Shown here piece by piece: positions 11,182-22,821 of a stretch of DNA of 64,000 nt. Under the pieces are notes generated by a model. It was not told where the DNA came from and did not search any database. It saw only the letters and a list, made by a program, of their open reading frames with translations. The translations under genes and the position numbers were made by a program. This DNA is from Dreissena polymorpha (lineage: Eukaryota; Mollusca; Bivalvia; Myida; Dreissenidae): NCBI RefSeq assembly GCF_020536995.1, contig NC_068357.1, positions 54,861,563 to 54,925,562 of the forward strand, written 5' to 3'. Every line of letters begins with the position of its first letter. The stretch's first letter is position 1.

Positions 11182-13465
11182 AAACAAGAGCACCACCTTG
11201 CGGGTGCTGACCGCTTATCTATTTTTCTTTTAAAGGTGAAGGGACCTATCTCAATACTTCAATCACAAAGGAGGGAGGGGATTGGGTGGAGAGGGGTGTA
11301 TAATGTGGGTGTGTGGTCATTTATTACATTATCTTCAAAAAATGCAAAAAAATGCAAAAAAAATAATATTTTTTTTTTGGGGGGGGGGGGGGTATTCTTG
11401 GGTGGGATGGTTGGACAAATTAATTTAAAATATTTTTTTTTTTAACCATGTTTAAAAAAAAAAAATTGGGGGGGGGGGGGCAGTCAGGAAAAAATATATA
11501 TATATATAATGGTCTGGGTGGAGTCTAAAGTTATGGCAACTTAAGCAAAATTCAATAATTTGACCTTGATAGTCAAGGTCATTCAAAAGTCAGAGTAAAA
11601 TTCAACTTGCCAGGTACAGTAACCCTCATGTTAGCAGTTAAAATATTTGAAGTTTTAAAGCAATAGCCTTGATACTTTAGAAGTAAAGTGGATCTAAACA
11701 CAAAATTTAACCATATATTCAAAGTTACTAAGTAAAACAAGAAACCGTCGGGACAGGTGATGCTCCCCAAAGTTTTTTTTGTCACAATATTGCACTTTAT
11801 ATTCAGATAAAAGGAAACGTCTTGAGGGGCATAACTTTGGACAAAATAATGCAATGGATGGTTTAGCAGCTTTCAAAGTTTCAAAGGGCCATAACTCTCT
11901 AAATAAATCATCTAACCAGAACCCACAAATAACATGCGCATCTCCTCAAGGTAGTTAAGCTTCCCATAAAGCTTCATTGTATTCCAGTCAGTAGTTGAGG
12001 AAAAATAGCCCGGACAAAAATTGCACTATATGTACAGTTTATAGAAAATTTCAAAGGGCCATAACTCTGTGAAAAATCATCCGACCAGAACCGGCTGATA
12101 ATATGAAAATCTCCTTTTGGTAGTTAAGCTTTCCATAAAGTTCCATTGAATTCCCGTAAAAAGTTGCTGAGAAATAGCTCGGACAAGAATTGCACTAGAT
12201 GTACAATGGAAAATTTCAAAGGGCCATAACTCTGTGAAAAATCATCTGACGAGAACCGGCTGATAATATGCACATCTCCTCTTGGTAGTGAAGCTTCCCA
12301 TAATTCCGGGCATTAGTTGCTGAGAAATAGCCCGGACAAAAATTGCACCATATGTACAGTTAATGGAAAATTTTAAAGGGCCATAACTCTGTGAAAAATA
12401 ATCAGACCAGAACCCGCTGATAATATTGCACATCTACTTTTGGTAGTGAAGCTTCCCATAAAGTTTCATTGAATTCCGGTCATTAGTTGCTGAGAAATAG
12501 CCCAGACAAGAATTGCACTATATGTACAGTTAATGGAAAATTTCAAAGGGCCATAACTCTGTAAAAAATCATCCGACCAGAACCCGCTGATAATATGCAC
12601 ATCTCATCTTGGTAGTGAAGTTTCCCATACAGTTTCATTGAATTCCGGTCATTAGTTGCCGAGAAATAACCTGGACAAAACTTGTGCACGGAAAAAAAAA
12701 TTGGGGAGAGCATAAAAAGGGCCATAATTCCGTCAAAATGACAACCAGAGTTATGCAACTTGTCCTATACTGTCCCCTAATGATAGTTTGCGAGTGTTCC
12801 AAGTATGAAAGCAATATCTATGATACTTTAGGGGTAATGTGGACCAAAACACAAAACTTAATCAAATTTTCAATTTCTAAATATAACCCATAATTCTGTC
12901 AAAATGCCAGTCAGAGTTACATTACATTGCCTGCACAGTCCCCTTAAGATAATTAGTAAGTGTTGCAAGTATGAAAGCAATAGCTTTGCATACTTTAGGA
13001 ATAAAGTGGACCTAAACACAAAACTTAACCAAATTTTCAATTTTCTAAGTAATAAGAAGGGCACATAATTCTGTCAAAATGCCAATCAGAGTTACATAAC
13101 TTTGCCTGCACAGTCCCCTTATGATAGTTATTAAGTGTTGCAACTATGAAAGCAATAGCTTTGATACTTAAGGAATAAAAAGGACCTAAACACAAAACTT
13201 AACCAAATTTTCAATTTTCTAAGTATAAAAAGGGCACATAATTCTGATAAAATGCACGCCAGATATATCTAACTTTGCCTGCCCAGTCCTCTAATGATAG
13301 TTAGTAAGTGTACCAAGTTTGAATGCAATAGCGTTGATACTTTCTGAGAAAAGTGGACCTTAACACAAAACTTAACCGGACGCCGACGCTGACGCCAAGA
13401 TGATGACAATAGCTCTTTTCTTTTTTTTTTCAAAAATAGATGATTTGATAACAAAAGGGTCATGG
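11182..13465 (+). mobile_element. Family E element with two unit blocks
   Basis: Starts AACAAGAGCACCACCTTGC with the small hairpin GCACC..GGGTGC. It has G-runs at 11379-11392 and 11468-11480. Then about five units of roughly 165 bp with GGGCCATAACTCTGTG (about 11880-12690), then about four units of roughly 165 bp with GCAAGTATGAAAGCAATAG (about 12750-13360). It closes with CGGACGCCGACGCTGACGCC and a T-rich tail near ATAGCTCTTTTC. It is in intron 4. A relative is at 24904-26385. Confidence 0.65.
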
Positions 13466-13682
13466 CAGCCCTGGCCGCTCACCTGACTTATATTAATATT
13501 TAACTAGAGTGTTATGTCCAACCTTAAAATAAACACAAATCTGCTATAACACATACAGAGAAACAACCCATAAGCCAAAACCTATTATAACTCGGACACA
13601 TTTTGTTACTTGTATTGTCAATGCCGTAGTGAAAGTAATTCAGACTGATGGAATAAGCAATTAATATTATGAGACTACCCAC

Positions 13683-13825
13683 CATCCACAGTGTATGCCT
13701 CTATGGATGACTTATTCACAGTTACCCACAAGGTAGGTCTGGTTACGGCAAGAGGTGAGGGGATGAGGGGCTGTCTGGCTCAGACTGGGGTTGGTAATCA
13801 GCTCTGCAGTCTTGGTGTTCCAGAA
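13683..13825 (-). CDS. TRIM-NHL gene, coding exon 4
   Basis: Acceptor ATTTTCAG at 13827-13826 and donor G|GTGGGT at 13682. It begins in phase 0 with FWNTKTAELITNPSLSQTA and PHPLTSCRNQTYLV, then continues one base out of frame as VTVNKSSIEAYTVD. The shift is in the GGG near 13725 and behaves like a single extra G. Without that base the exon ends in phase 1, exactly what exon 5 needs. In the sequence as given the frame reaches a TAA soon after. Apart from this the NHL text is clean. Confidence 0.85.
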
Positions 13826-13842
13826 CTGAAAATCACATGTGC

Positions 13843-13945
13843 GTAAAGTGTTCGTCCCAGATTAGCCTCTGCAGTCCGCACAGGCTAATCAGGGACGACA
13901 CTTTCTGCTTCTCATTAATTGAGTCTCGTTCTGGAAAAACTGGGC
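13843..13945. mobile_element. Palindromic 'TTAGCCTGTGCA' element, half copy
   Basis: Contains CAGATTAGCCTCTGCAGTCC followed by GCACAGGCTAATCAGGGACG, which fold back on each other. The right end (AAACTGGGCTTCATAAACAG) runs directly into the 37-bp minisatellite, suggesting the array grew from the end of this element. Confidence 0.6.
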
Positions 13946-16815
13946 TTCATAAACAGTGGCTGGATCACATGACTTTGTGGGCTTCATAAACAGTCGCTGG
14001 ATCACATGACTTTGTGGGCTTCATAATCAGTGGCTGGATCACGTGACTTTGTGGGCTTCATAAACAGTGGCTGGATCACGTGACTTTGTGGGCTTCATAA
14101 AAAGTGGCTGGATCACGTGACTTTGTGGGCTTCATAAACAGGGGCTGGATCACATGACTTTGTGGTGTTCATAAACAGTGGCTGGATCAAGTGACTTTGT
14201 GGGCTTCATAAACAGGGGCTGGATCACTTGACTTTGTGGGCTTCATAAACAGGGGCTAGATCACGTGACTTTGTAGGGTTCATATGCAGGGGCTGGATCA
14301 CGTGACTTTGTGGGCTTCATAAACAGGGGCTGGATCACGTGACTTTGTGGGCTTCATAAACAGGGGCTGGATCACGTGACTTTGTGGGTTTCAAAAACAG
14401 GGGCTGGATCACGTGACTTTGTGGGCTTCATAAACAGGGGCTGGATCACATGACTTTGTGGGCTTCATAAACAGGGGCTGGATCACGTGACTTTGTGGGG
14501 TTCATAAACAGGGGCTGGATCATGTGACTTTGTGGGCTTCATAAACAGGGTCTGGATCACATGACTTTGTGGGGTTCATAAACAGGGGCTTGATCATGTG
14601 ACTTTGTGGTGTTCATAAACAGGGGCTGGATCACGTGACTTTGTGGTGTTCATAAACAGTGGCTGGATCACGTGACTTTGTAGGGTTCATAAACAGGGGC
14701 TTGATCATGTGACTTTGTGGTGTTCATAAACAGGGGCTTGATCATGTGACTTTGTGGGCTTCATAAACAGTGGCTGGATCACGTGACTTTGTAGGGTTCA
14801 TATGCAGGGGCTGGATCATGTGACTTTGTGGGCTTCATAAACAGGGGCTGGATCACGTGACTTTGTAGGGTTCATATGCAGGGGCTGGATCACGTGACTT
14901 TGTGGGCTTCATAAACAGGGGCTGGTTCAAGTGACTTTGTGGGCTTCATAAACAGGGGCTGGATCACGTGACTTTGTGGGCTTCATAAACAGGGGCTGGA
15001 TCACGTGACTTTGTAGGCTTCATAAACAGGGGCTGGATCATGTGACTTTGTGGGGTTCATAAACAGGGGCTGGATCATGTGACTTTGTGGGCTTCATAAA
15101 CAGGGTCTGTATCACGTGACTTTGTGGGGTTCATAAACAGGGGCTTGATCATGTGACTTTGTGGGCTTCATAAATAGGGGCTGGATCATGTGACTTTGTG
15201 GTGTTCATAAACAGTGGCTGGATCACTTGACTCTGTGGGGTTCATAAACAGGGGCTGGATCACGTGACTTTGTGGTGTTCATAAACAGGGGCTGGATCAC
15301 GTGACTCTGTGGGATTCATAAACAGGGGCTGGATCACGTGACCTTGTGGGGTTCATAAACAGGGTGCTGAATTACGTGACTTTGTGGGCTTCATAAACAG
15401 GGGCTGGATCACGTGACTTTGTGGTGTTCATAAACAGTGGCTGGATCACTTGACTCTGTGGGGTTCATAAACAGGGGCTGGATCAAGTGACTTTGTGGTG
15501 TTTATAAACAGGGGCTGGATCACGTGACTCTGTGGGGTTCATAAACAGGGGCTGGATCACGTGACATTGTGGGGTTCATAAACAGGGTGCTGGATTACGT
15601 GACTTTGTGGGCTTCATAAACAGGGGCTGGATCACTTGACTTTTTGGGCTTCATAAACAGGGGCTGGATCACGTGACTTTGTGGGCTTCATAAACAGGGG
15701 CTGGATCACGTGACTTTGTGGGGTTCATAAACAGGGGCTGGATCATGTGACTTTGTGGGGTTCATAAACAGGGGCTGGATCACGTGACTTTGTGGGGTTC
15801 ATAAACAGTGGCTGGATCACGTGACTTTGTGGTGTTCATAAACAGGGGCTGGATTCATCGTGACTCTGTGGGGTTCATAAACAGGGGGCTGGATCACGTG
15901 ACTTTGTGGGGTTCATAAACAGGGTGCTGGATTACGTGACTTTGTGGGCTTCATAAACAGGGGCTGGATCACGTGACTTTGTGGGGTTCATAAACAGGGG
16001 CTGGATCACATGACTTTGTGGTGTTCATAAACAGGGGCTGGATCACTGTGACTCTGTGGGGTTTATAAACAGGGGGGTGGATCACGTGACTTTGTGGGCT
16101 TCATAAACAGGGTGCTGGATTACGTGACTTTGTGGGCTTCATAAACAGGGGCTGGATCACGTGACTTTGTGGTGTTCATAAACAGTGGCTGGATCACGTG
16201 ACTCTGTGGGGTTCATAAACAGGGGCTGGATCACGTGACTTTGTGGTGTTCATAAACAGGGGCTGGATAACGTGACTCTGTGGGGTTCATAAACAGGCCG
16301 CTGGATCATGTGACTTTGTGGGGTTCATAAACAGGGTGCTGGATTACGTGACTTTGTGGGCTTCATAAACAGGGGCTGGATCACGTGACTTTGTGGTGTT
16401 CATTAACAGTGGCTGGATCACGTTACTCTGTGAGGTTCATAAACAGGGGCTGGATCACGTGACTCTGTGGGGTTCATAAACAGGGGGCTGGATCACGTGA
16501 ATTTGTGGGGTTCATAAACAGGGTGCTGGATTACGTGACTTTGTGGGCTTCATAAACAGGGGCTGGATCACGTGACTTTGTGGGGTTCATAAACAGGGGC
16601 TGGATCACGTGACTTTGTGGGCTTCATAAACAGGGGCTGGATCACGTGACTTTGTGGGGTTCATAAACAGGGGCTGGATCACGTGACTTTGTGGGGTTCA
16701 TAAACAGGGGCTGGATCACGTGACTTTGTGGGGTTCATAAACAGGGGCTGGATCACGTGACTTTGTGGTGTTTATAAACAGGGTGCTGGATCACGTGACT
16801 TTGTGGGCTTCCTCC
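13930..16815. repeat. 37-bp minisatellite array with E-box in most units
   Basis: Roughly 75-80 head-to-tail units of about 37 bp, consensus GGGGCTGGATCACGTGAC then TTTGTGGGCTTCATAAACA. Most units contain the palindrome CACGTG; variants CATGTG and CACATG recur, with a few CAAGTG and CACTTG. Sub-variants (GGGCTTC, GGTGTTC, GGGGTTC) alternate, and marker units with GGGTGCTGGATTACG recur at 15587, 15921, 16106, 16334 and 16527, showing higher-order duplication. The array lies in intron 3 of the TRIM-NHL gene. It is not coding and not a CRISPR. Confidence 0.95.
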
Positions 16816-17224
16816 TTTCATCTTTAATGGATTTAAACAAGACGGTTAGTGGTGCTTTATTTCAAATAACTTATTAAAACAATTTTTCTAAGAATTTCAA
16901 CTAGTGCATAAAAGACAGATTTTTATGCTCATGCTTATGGCAATGTGAAATACATCAGAATTACTTTATTTAATAAGCCTGTGTTCTTGTTCAAAATTTG
17001 ATTTGTACTACACGGTTATGCATCATGGAACATGAAATTTTGTCACCAATTTCAGACGTATTCAAGGATTATTCTTATACCTTTAGACATCGTCACAAAC
17101 TGAAAAAAAACACTGTCTTGTATGCACTATTTGCAGATTTTTGCAAATGTATCTCAATAACCTGTGAGATTTGAAAAAAAAAGTTCTTAACTCAGTGATT
17201 AAATTCTGTCCAGCCCTGTTTATT
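16816..17224. other. Intron 3 sequence, no feature
   Basis: AT-rich intronic sequence between the minisatellite and the next palindromic element; nothing recognised. Confidence 0.4.
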
Positions 17225-17455
17225 CTGCACCCTGTAAATGTGCATCAAGTGTCATCCCAGATTAGCCAATGCAGTCCGCACAGGCTAATCAGGAAGACAC
17301 TTTGCGCCTTGAATGTTTTTTCATTTAAAGACAAATCCTTTCTAAAAAGAAATCCTTCCAGGTGGAAAGTTTTGTCCCTGATTAGCCTGTGCAAACTTCA
17401 CAGGATAATCTGGGGTGACACTTTACCCATATGCATATAGCCCATTTTTCCAGAA
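17225..17455. mobile_element. Palindromic 'TTAGCCTGTGCA' element, near full
   Basis: Two inverted halves: CCCAGATTAGCCAATGCAGTCC with GCACAGGCTAATCAGGAAG at about 17250-17295, and CCCTGATTAGCCTGTGCAAAC with CACAGGATAATCTGGGG at about 17375-17415. This double-hairpin layout fits a foldback-type MITE of about 220 bp. Confidence 0.6.
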
Positions 17456-17542
17456 CAATCCTCAAATGAACACAAATCTGCGGTAACAGCTAAAGAGAAA
17501 CAACCCATTAGCCAGCACCTATTATAACTAGACACATTGTAT

Positions 17543-18650
17543 TATTATCCCTGCTAAAAAAAAATTCGGAGGGGATATAGTATTGGTCCCGTCCGTCTGT
17601 CCGTACGTCTGTCCGTCCGTCTGTCCATCCGTCCATCTGTCCGAAACTTTTTCCGGAGCATAACTCCAAACCTATTCAATGGATTTACTAACTAAGAATA
17701 TAAACAAATGGCAACTAGGAGAAATGCAGTGACCAAGAACCATAACTATCTACCTTAGTTTTATAACTATCTCCCTTTTTATATAACTTAAAAGTAAATT
17801 TTTGTCCGGAGCATAACTCTAAATCTACTAAAGGGATTTACTAGAAACATAAACAGATGGCAACTAGGAGAGTGCAGTGACCCAGAACCATAACTCTATC
17901 TACCTTAGTTTTTGAATTATCTCCCCTTTTAAATAATTTTAAAGTAAATTTTTGTCCGGAGCATAATTCTAAATCTACTGAAGGTATTTACTTGAAACTT
18001 AAAATATAAACAGATGGCAAGTAGGAGAAGTGCAGTGACTAAGAACCATATCACTATCTACCTTAGTTTTTGAATTATCTCCCTTTTCATATAACTTTAA
18101 AGTAAATTTTTGTCCGTAGCATAACTCTAAATCTACTAAAGGGATTTACTAGAAACATAAACAGATGGCAACTAGGAGAGTGCAGTGACCCAGAACCATA
18201 ACTCTATCTACCTTCGTTTTTGAATTATCTCCCCTTTTATATAATTTTAAAGTAAATTTTTGTCCGGAGCATAACTCTAAATCTACTGAAGGTATTTACT
18301 TGAAACTTAAAATATGAACAGATAGCAAGTAGGAGAAGTGCAGTGACTAAGAACCATAACACTGTCTACCTTAGTTTTTGAATTATCTCCCTTTTTTTAA
18401 TTACAAAGTAAATTTTTGTCTGGAGCATTACTCTAAATCTACTGCAGGGATTTACTTGAAACTAAAAATATAAACAGATGGCAACTAGGAGAATTGCAGT
18501 TAACATGAACCATAACTCTTTCAGCCATAGTTTTTGAATTATCTCCCTTTATTTGTCTTAAAAATATTATTCTAATCTCTTAAACAAATGTTGTCATACA
18601 AGCAAACACATTTCGGCAGGATTTGGCACTACTGTGACAAGCTCTTGTTT
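17543..18650 (-). mobile_element. Family F element (reverse orientation)
   Basis: Read on the minus strand it starts AACAAGAGCTTGTCACAG (18650 end), has about five units of roughly 160 bp (markers TTTGTCCGGAGCATAACTC, ATCTCCC), then a (GTCTGTCC)n block at 17590-17645, and a closing arm near TATCCCCTCCGAA / TTATCCCTGC at 17543-17580. The architecture matches families A, C, D and E. Confidence 0.6.
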
Positions 18651-19256
18651 GTATTGTTACTGCTGTAGTTATAGTGTTTACACAGAGTCTATAATAGAGA
18701 GAAGTGGGAAATGGTGTCTGCCTAGCTATTAGGTTTCCCTGAGTTCAATAAAGCCATAAAACCCATTCTTACATCAATGGAAATTTTTTTTTTTTCATAA
18801 ATGCACTTGACTTATATAAACATGTATTCATTAAGTTCATGATATATTCCAAACAAACAAGCAAAATGTCAGAACAACAGTAAAAGCCCAATTTGATACT
18901 AAACTCAAGACCTATATGTAGGAGCTATACAAAAAATGACAGAAAAAAATTGCTTAAACCAATTTTAGCATCATGATTGGTAATTAATCATGACCGTCCT
19001 AAGGGTTTATAGAATACTCACAATAGTGACATCAAAATGTGAATAAACAGGCCCCATATGATTATTAAATGATTTTTCTCTCAGAATGCATAAACGATTT
19101 TCTTACTATATTTGGCAAGTATCCGTTATTATATGACATTATTAGTTTTTCAATTTTAAGATTTTTAACATGCCACTTTTGGACCCTTTAAAATGCACAG
19201 TCCCTTTCAGACACCAAGTACTGGTTTTAAATGAGAAAACAGAATTAACTGTGTCA
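18651..19256. other. Intron 3 sequence, no feature
   Basis: AT-rich; no repeat, exon or RNA gene recognised. Confidence 0.35.
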
Positions 19257-19342
19257 AATAAGCCCAATGCTTTTAATGCTATTAGCTCAAATATAAGAAA
19301 ATAAGCCCAATGCTTTTAATGCTATTAGCTCAAATATAAGAA
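19257..19342. repeat. Tandem duplication, 43 bp x 2
   Basis: AATAAGCCCAATGCTTTTAA starting near 19257 is repeated 43 bp later, with the following ATGCTATTAGCTCAAATATA, essentially unchanged. Confidence 0.8.
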
Positions 19343-19371
19343 GGTTTAAACTAAATATGAGCCTCACTCTG

Positions 19372-19580
19372 GAAAAAACAGAGCAAAACACATGCACACA
19401 AAGTGTCTTCTCAGATCAGCCAGAACATTTCCATGTAATTGTCTTTGGGTTTTTTTACGGAAAATCCCGTTATGTTGGAAAGTGTTTTCCCTGATTGGCA
19501 TGTGCAGACTGCACACGCTAATCTAGGACTACACGTGACACACATGCCCTAAGCCCCAATTTCCCAGAATGGAGTTCAAA
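19372..19580. mobile_element. Palindromic 'TTAGCCTGTGCA' element, diverged
   Basis: Recognisable by CTGATTGGCATGTGCAGACT, GCACACGCTAATCTAGGAC and CACATGCCCTAAGCCCC. It lies immediately downstream of exon 3. Confidence 0.5.
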
Positions 19581-19605
19581 TACATAATTTGCATATTGTT
19601 CAAAC

Positions 19606-19759
19606 CTTTATATTGGAGAACTGGCTGTTCCACATGAGCCAGCCGTTACAGAAGGTGACAGACATGGGCCCCGGGTCCGCAATGAAGTCCTAGGTACGCC
19701 CCACTGCAGCTGAACGCCTTGAGCATCTGGTTACGACCATCACTGACCACGAAGTTCTC
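19606..19759 (-). CDS. TRIM-NHL gene, coding exon 3
   Basis: Acceptor AAATTCCAG at 19761-19760 and donor AAAG|GTTTGA at 19605. It starts in phase 0 from exon 2 with ENFVVSDGRNQMLKAFSCSG and AYL, then continues out of frame as DFIADPGPMSVTFCNGW and LMWNSQFSNIK. The break is at the CTAGGAC near 19690, a net +1 (or -2) shift; unshifted, the frame stops near the exon end. The first 38 nt and the acceptor have been amplified upstream as the 61-bp array. SNIK joins FWNTK of exon 4 as continuous NHL text. Confidence 0.85.
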
Positions 19760-19779
19760 CTGGAATTTATATGACTTTA

Positions 19780-20860
19780 TTATAGCATCTGGTTGGGACC
19801 ATCACTACCATTAAAGTTCTCCTGGAATTTATATGACTATCATATCATCTGGTAGGGACCATCACTACTACACTGCTTTATTATAGCATCTGGTTTCCAC
19901 CATCACTCACTACAAAGTTCTCCTGAATTATACACTGCTTCATTAAAGCATTTGGTTTCCACCATCACTCACTACAAAGTTCTGCCGAATTTATATGGCT
20001 TTATTAAAGCATCTAGTTTCTACCATCACTCACTACAAAGTTCTCCTGAAATATACACTGCTTCATTAAAGCATTTGGTTTCCACCATCACTCACTACAA
20101 AGTTTGCCTGAATTTAGATGGCTTTATTAAAGCATCTGGTTTCCACCATCACTCACTACAAAGTTCTCCTGAATTTATATGGCTTTATTAAAGCATCTGG
20201 TTTCCACCATCACTCACTACAAAATTCTCCTGAATTTATATGCCTTTATTAAAGCATCTGGTTTCCACCATCACTCACTACAAAGTTTTTCTGAATTTAT
20301 ATGCCTTTATTAAAGTATCTGGTTTCCACAATCACTCACTAAAAAGTTCGCCTAAATTTATATGGCTTTATTAAAGCATCTGGTTTCCACCATCACTCAC
20401 TACAAAGTTTGCCTGAATTTATATGCCTTTATTAAAGCATCTGGTTTCCACCATCACTCACTACAAAGTTCACCTGAATTTATATGCCTTTATTAAAGCA
20501 TCTGGTTTCCACCATCACTCACTACAAAGTTCTCCTAAATTTATATGCCTTCATTAAAGCATCCGGTTTCCACCATCACTCACTACAAAGTTCACCTGAA
20601 TTTATATGCCTTTATTAAAGCATCTGGTTTCCACCATCACTCACTACAAAGTTCACCTGAATTTATATGCCTATATTAAAGCATCTGGTTTCCACCATCA
20701 CTCACTACAAAGTTCTCCTGAATTTATATGCCTTCATTAAAGCATCTGGTTTCCACCATCACTTACTACAAAGTTCTCCTGAATTTATATGCCTTTATTA
20801 AAGCATCTGGTTGCGATCAACACCTGCAAAAATTTTCATGAAATATACTGAGGTTTATAT
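19780..20860 (-). repeat. 61-bp array derived from the 5' edge of exon 3
   Basis: About 18 tandem units, period 61 (for example 20131 to 20192). On the minus strand each unit reads CATATAAATTCAG, then GAGAACTTTGTAGTGAGTG, ATGGTGGAAACCAGATGCT, then TTAATAAAGG. That is the last ~14 nt of the intron with its AG plus the first 38 nt of exon 3, so each unit has an acceptor and encodes ENFVVSDGGNQML before a stop. The leftmost units near 19784 and 19846 (GGTTGGGACC, GGTAGGGACC) are most diverged. The array precedes exon 3 in transcription order. Confidence 0.9.
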
Positions 20861-20861
20861 T

Positions 20862-21060
20862 TGGCATCTCTTTCAGGAACAGGGCATAATGCATTTGCAA
20901 CTGCATTTGTAAAAAGTGCCGTCCCAGATTAGCCTGTGCAGACATGGACAAAACTTTTTGCTTTCAGTGTATTTTTTATTTAAAGGAAGTCTCTTCTTAG
21001 CAAAAATCCAGTTTTTGGGGACAGTGTGGTCCCCAGATAAGCCTGTGCTTATCTAAATAC
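20862..21060. mobile_element. Palindromic 'TTAGCCTGTGCA' element copy
   Basis: Contains GTCCCAGATTAGCCTGTGCA, GGAAGTCTCTTCTTAGC and AAAATCCAGTTTTTGGGG, the usual order of the family, ending at CCAGATAAGCCTGTGCTT. Confidence 0.6.
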
Positions 21061-21302
21061 TACTGTCAGGGCATGAAGATTATATACTTTCAGACACTCT
21101 TCCTTTTGCACAAGTGCAAGTGATTTTAAACAAATCCTTGTGTGCTTTGTACTTGTCCTTTGAAAAAGTTGGTTATATTTCATTAACAGTGTGTATTTAT
21201 AATGTTCTATTTCACTTAGTAAGACCGACACTAGATTGTGTTTATTATCCAATAAACAAGATTTATCCCTGTTGTTTTGTGGAGGTTTTCGATTCATTTA
21301 AA

Positions 21303-22199
21303 AACAAGATGTGTTTGTGAAACACAATGTCCCCCTATATGATGTTTGACCTTGTAGGATGACCTTGACCTTGAACCTTCACCACTCAAAATGTGCAACT
21401 CCATGAGATACACATGCATTTCAAATATAAAATTGCTAGCTTCAATATTGCAGAAGTGACATTACATGAGCAATTTTGACCCATATATTTGACCTTGAAG
21501 GATGACCTTGACCTTGACCTTTCACCACTAAATATGTGCAGCTCCATGAGATACACATGCATGCCAAATATCAAGTTGCTATCTTCAATATTGCAAAAGT
21601 ATTCATAAAATTAGCGATTTGGGCCACATATATTTGACCTCTGACCTTGAAGGATGACCTTGACCTTGACCTTTCACCACTCAAAATGTGCAGCTCCATG
21701 AGACACACATGCATGCCAAATATCAAGTTGCTATCTTCAATATTGCAAAAGTACTCATAAAATGAGCGATTTTGGCCACATATATTTGACATCTGACCTT
21801 GAAGGCTGACCTTGACCTTGACCTTTCACCACTCAAATTGTGCAGCTCCATGAGATACACATGCATGCCAAATATCAAGTTGCTATCTTGAATATTGAAA
21901 TACTGCAAAAGTGTACATTAAATGAGCGATTTTGTCCCATATATTTGACCTTTGACCTTGAATGATGACCTTGACCTTGACCTTTCACCACTCAAAATGT
22001 GCAGCTCCATGAGATACATATGCATGCCAAATATCAAGTTCCTATCTTCAGTATTGCAAAAGTTATTGCAAATGTTAAAGTTGGCGCAAACCAACCAACC
22101 AACAGACCAACCAACAGACCAACCAACAGACCAACCAACAGACCAACATACAGGGCAAAAACAATATGTCCCCCACTACTATAGTGGGGGACATAAAAA
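21303..22199 (+). mobile_element. Family C element, full-length copy
   Basis: Starts AACAAGATGTGTTTGTGAAAC (hairpin TGTGTTT/AAACACA), five core units of about 125 bp, then (CAACCAACAGAC)n at about 22089-22150, and ends in a perfect 12-bp stem TGTCCCCCACTA / TAGTGGGGGACA (22167-22193) followed by TAAAAA. This is the clearest copy for defining both ends. It is in intron 2. Confidence 0.8.
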
Positions 22200-22504
22200 T
22201 CACTTTTTCCTTTGTGTGACTGGAAGGCATATTTACCTGGTCCTGGAACATGGAAAAAAATCACTGGTCAGGTTAAGCGAACAGGTAGAATTTTTATTTT
22301 CTGACTGTATTAAAAGCAAGTATTAAAAGGATGAAGGTGGGCAACCACAGTGTTTTTTATGGCAATTTCGGGGCCGATGTTAGGCCCTATTCCCCTCAAG
22401 AAAGAGTATTTATTTTTCGCCTATTTTGTAGAAAAAATCCCCTCCAGAATTTTTTTTTTTATTTTTTTTTTTTAATGTTGAAAAAATCATTGATATATAT
22501 TTTT
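22200..22504. other. Intron 2 sequence, no feature
   Basis: Short stretch between two elements; a T-rich run at 22440-22475. Small open frames here look non-coding. Confidence 0.35.
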
Positions 22505-22821
22505 AAACAAGAGCTGTCACCATAGGATGACAAATGCACTCTATATACGCTTTGCTAGAAGTTATGAGCATTTTACCATGCTAAATCCTTGAAATGCACT
22601 AAGTGACCCCGTTACCTAGTTTTTGACCCGGCATGATCCATATTCGAACTTGACCTAGATATTGTCTAGATACAACTTCTGACCAAGTTTAGTAAAGATC
22701 GGATGACAAGTATTTGAAATAGAGAGCGGACACGAAAAGTGTGACAGACAGACTGACAGGCTTACAGACGGACAGTGCGAAAACTATATACCCCCTTTTC
22801 TTCAAAAGGGGGCATAAAAAA
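22505..22821 (+). mobile_element. Family G element
   Basis: Starts AAACAAGAGCTGTCACCATAG, carries CCAAGTTTAGTAAAGATCGG and a GACAGACAGACTGACAGG block, and ends with the stem CCCCCTTTTCTTCAAAAGGGGG (22791-22812) followed by CATAAAAAA. A reversed relative runs 62735-63130. Confidence 0.7.

Noticed and set aside
13930-16815. CRISPR-like array
   Set aside because: Units are contiguous with no unique spacers and the context is an animal intron; it is a minisatellite.
19952-20191. 79-codon plus-strand open frame with repeated peptide
   Set aside because: It is a reading of the 61-bp array on the non-coding strand; the array derives from a minus-strand exon edge.
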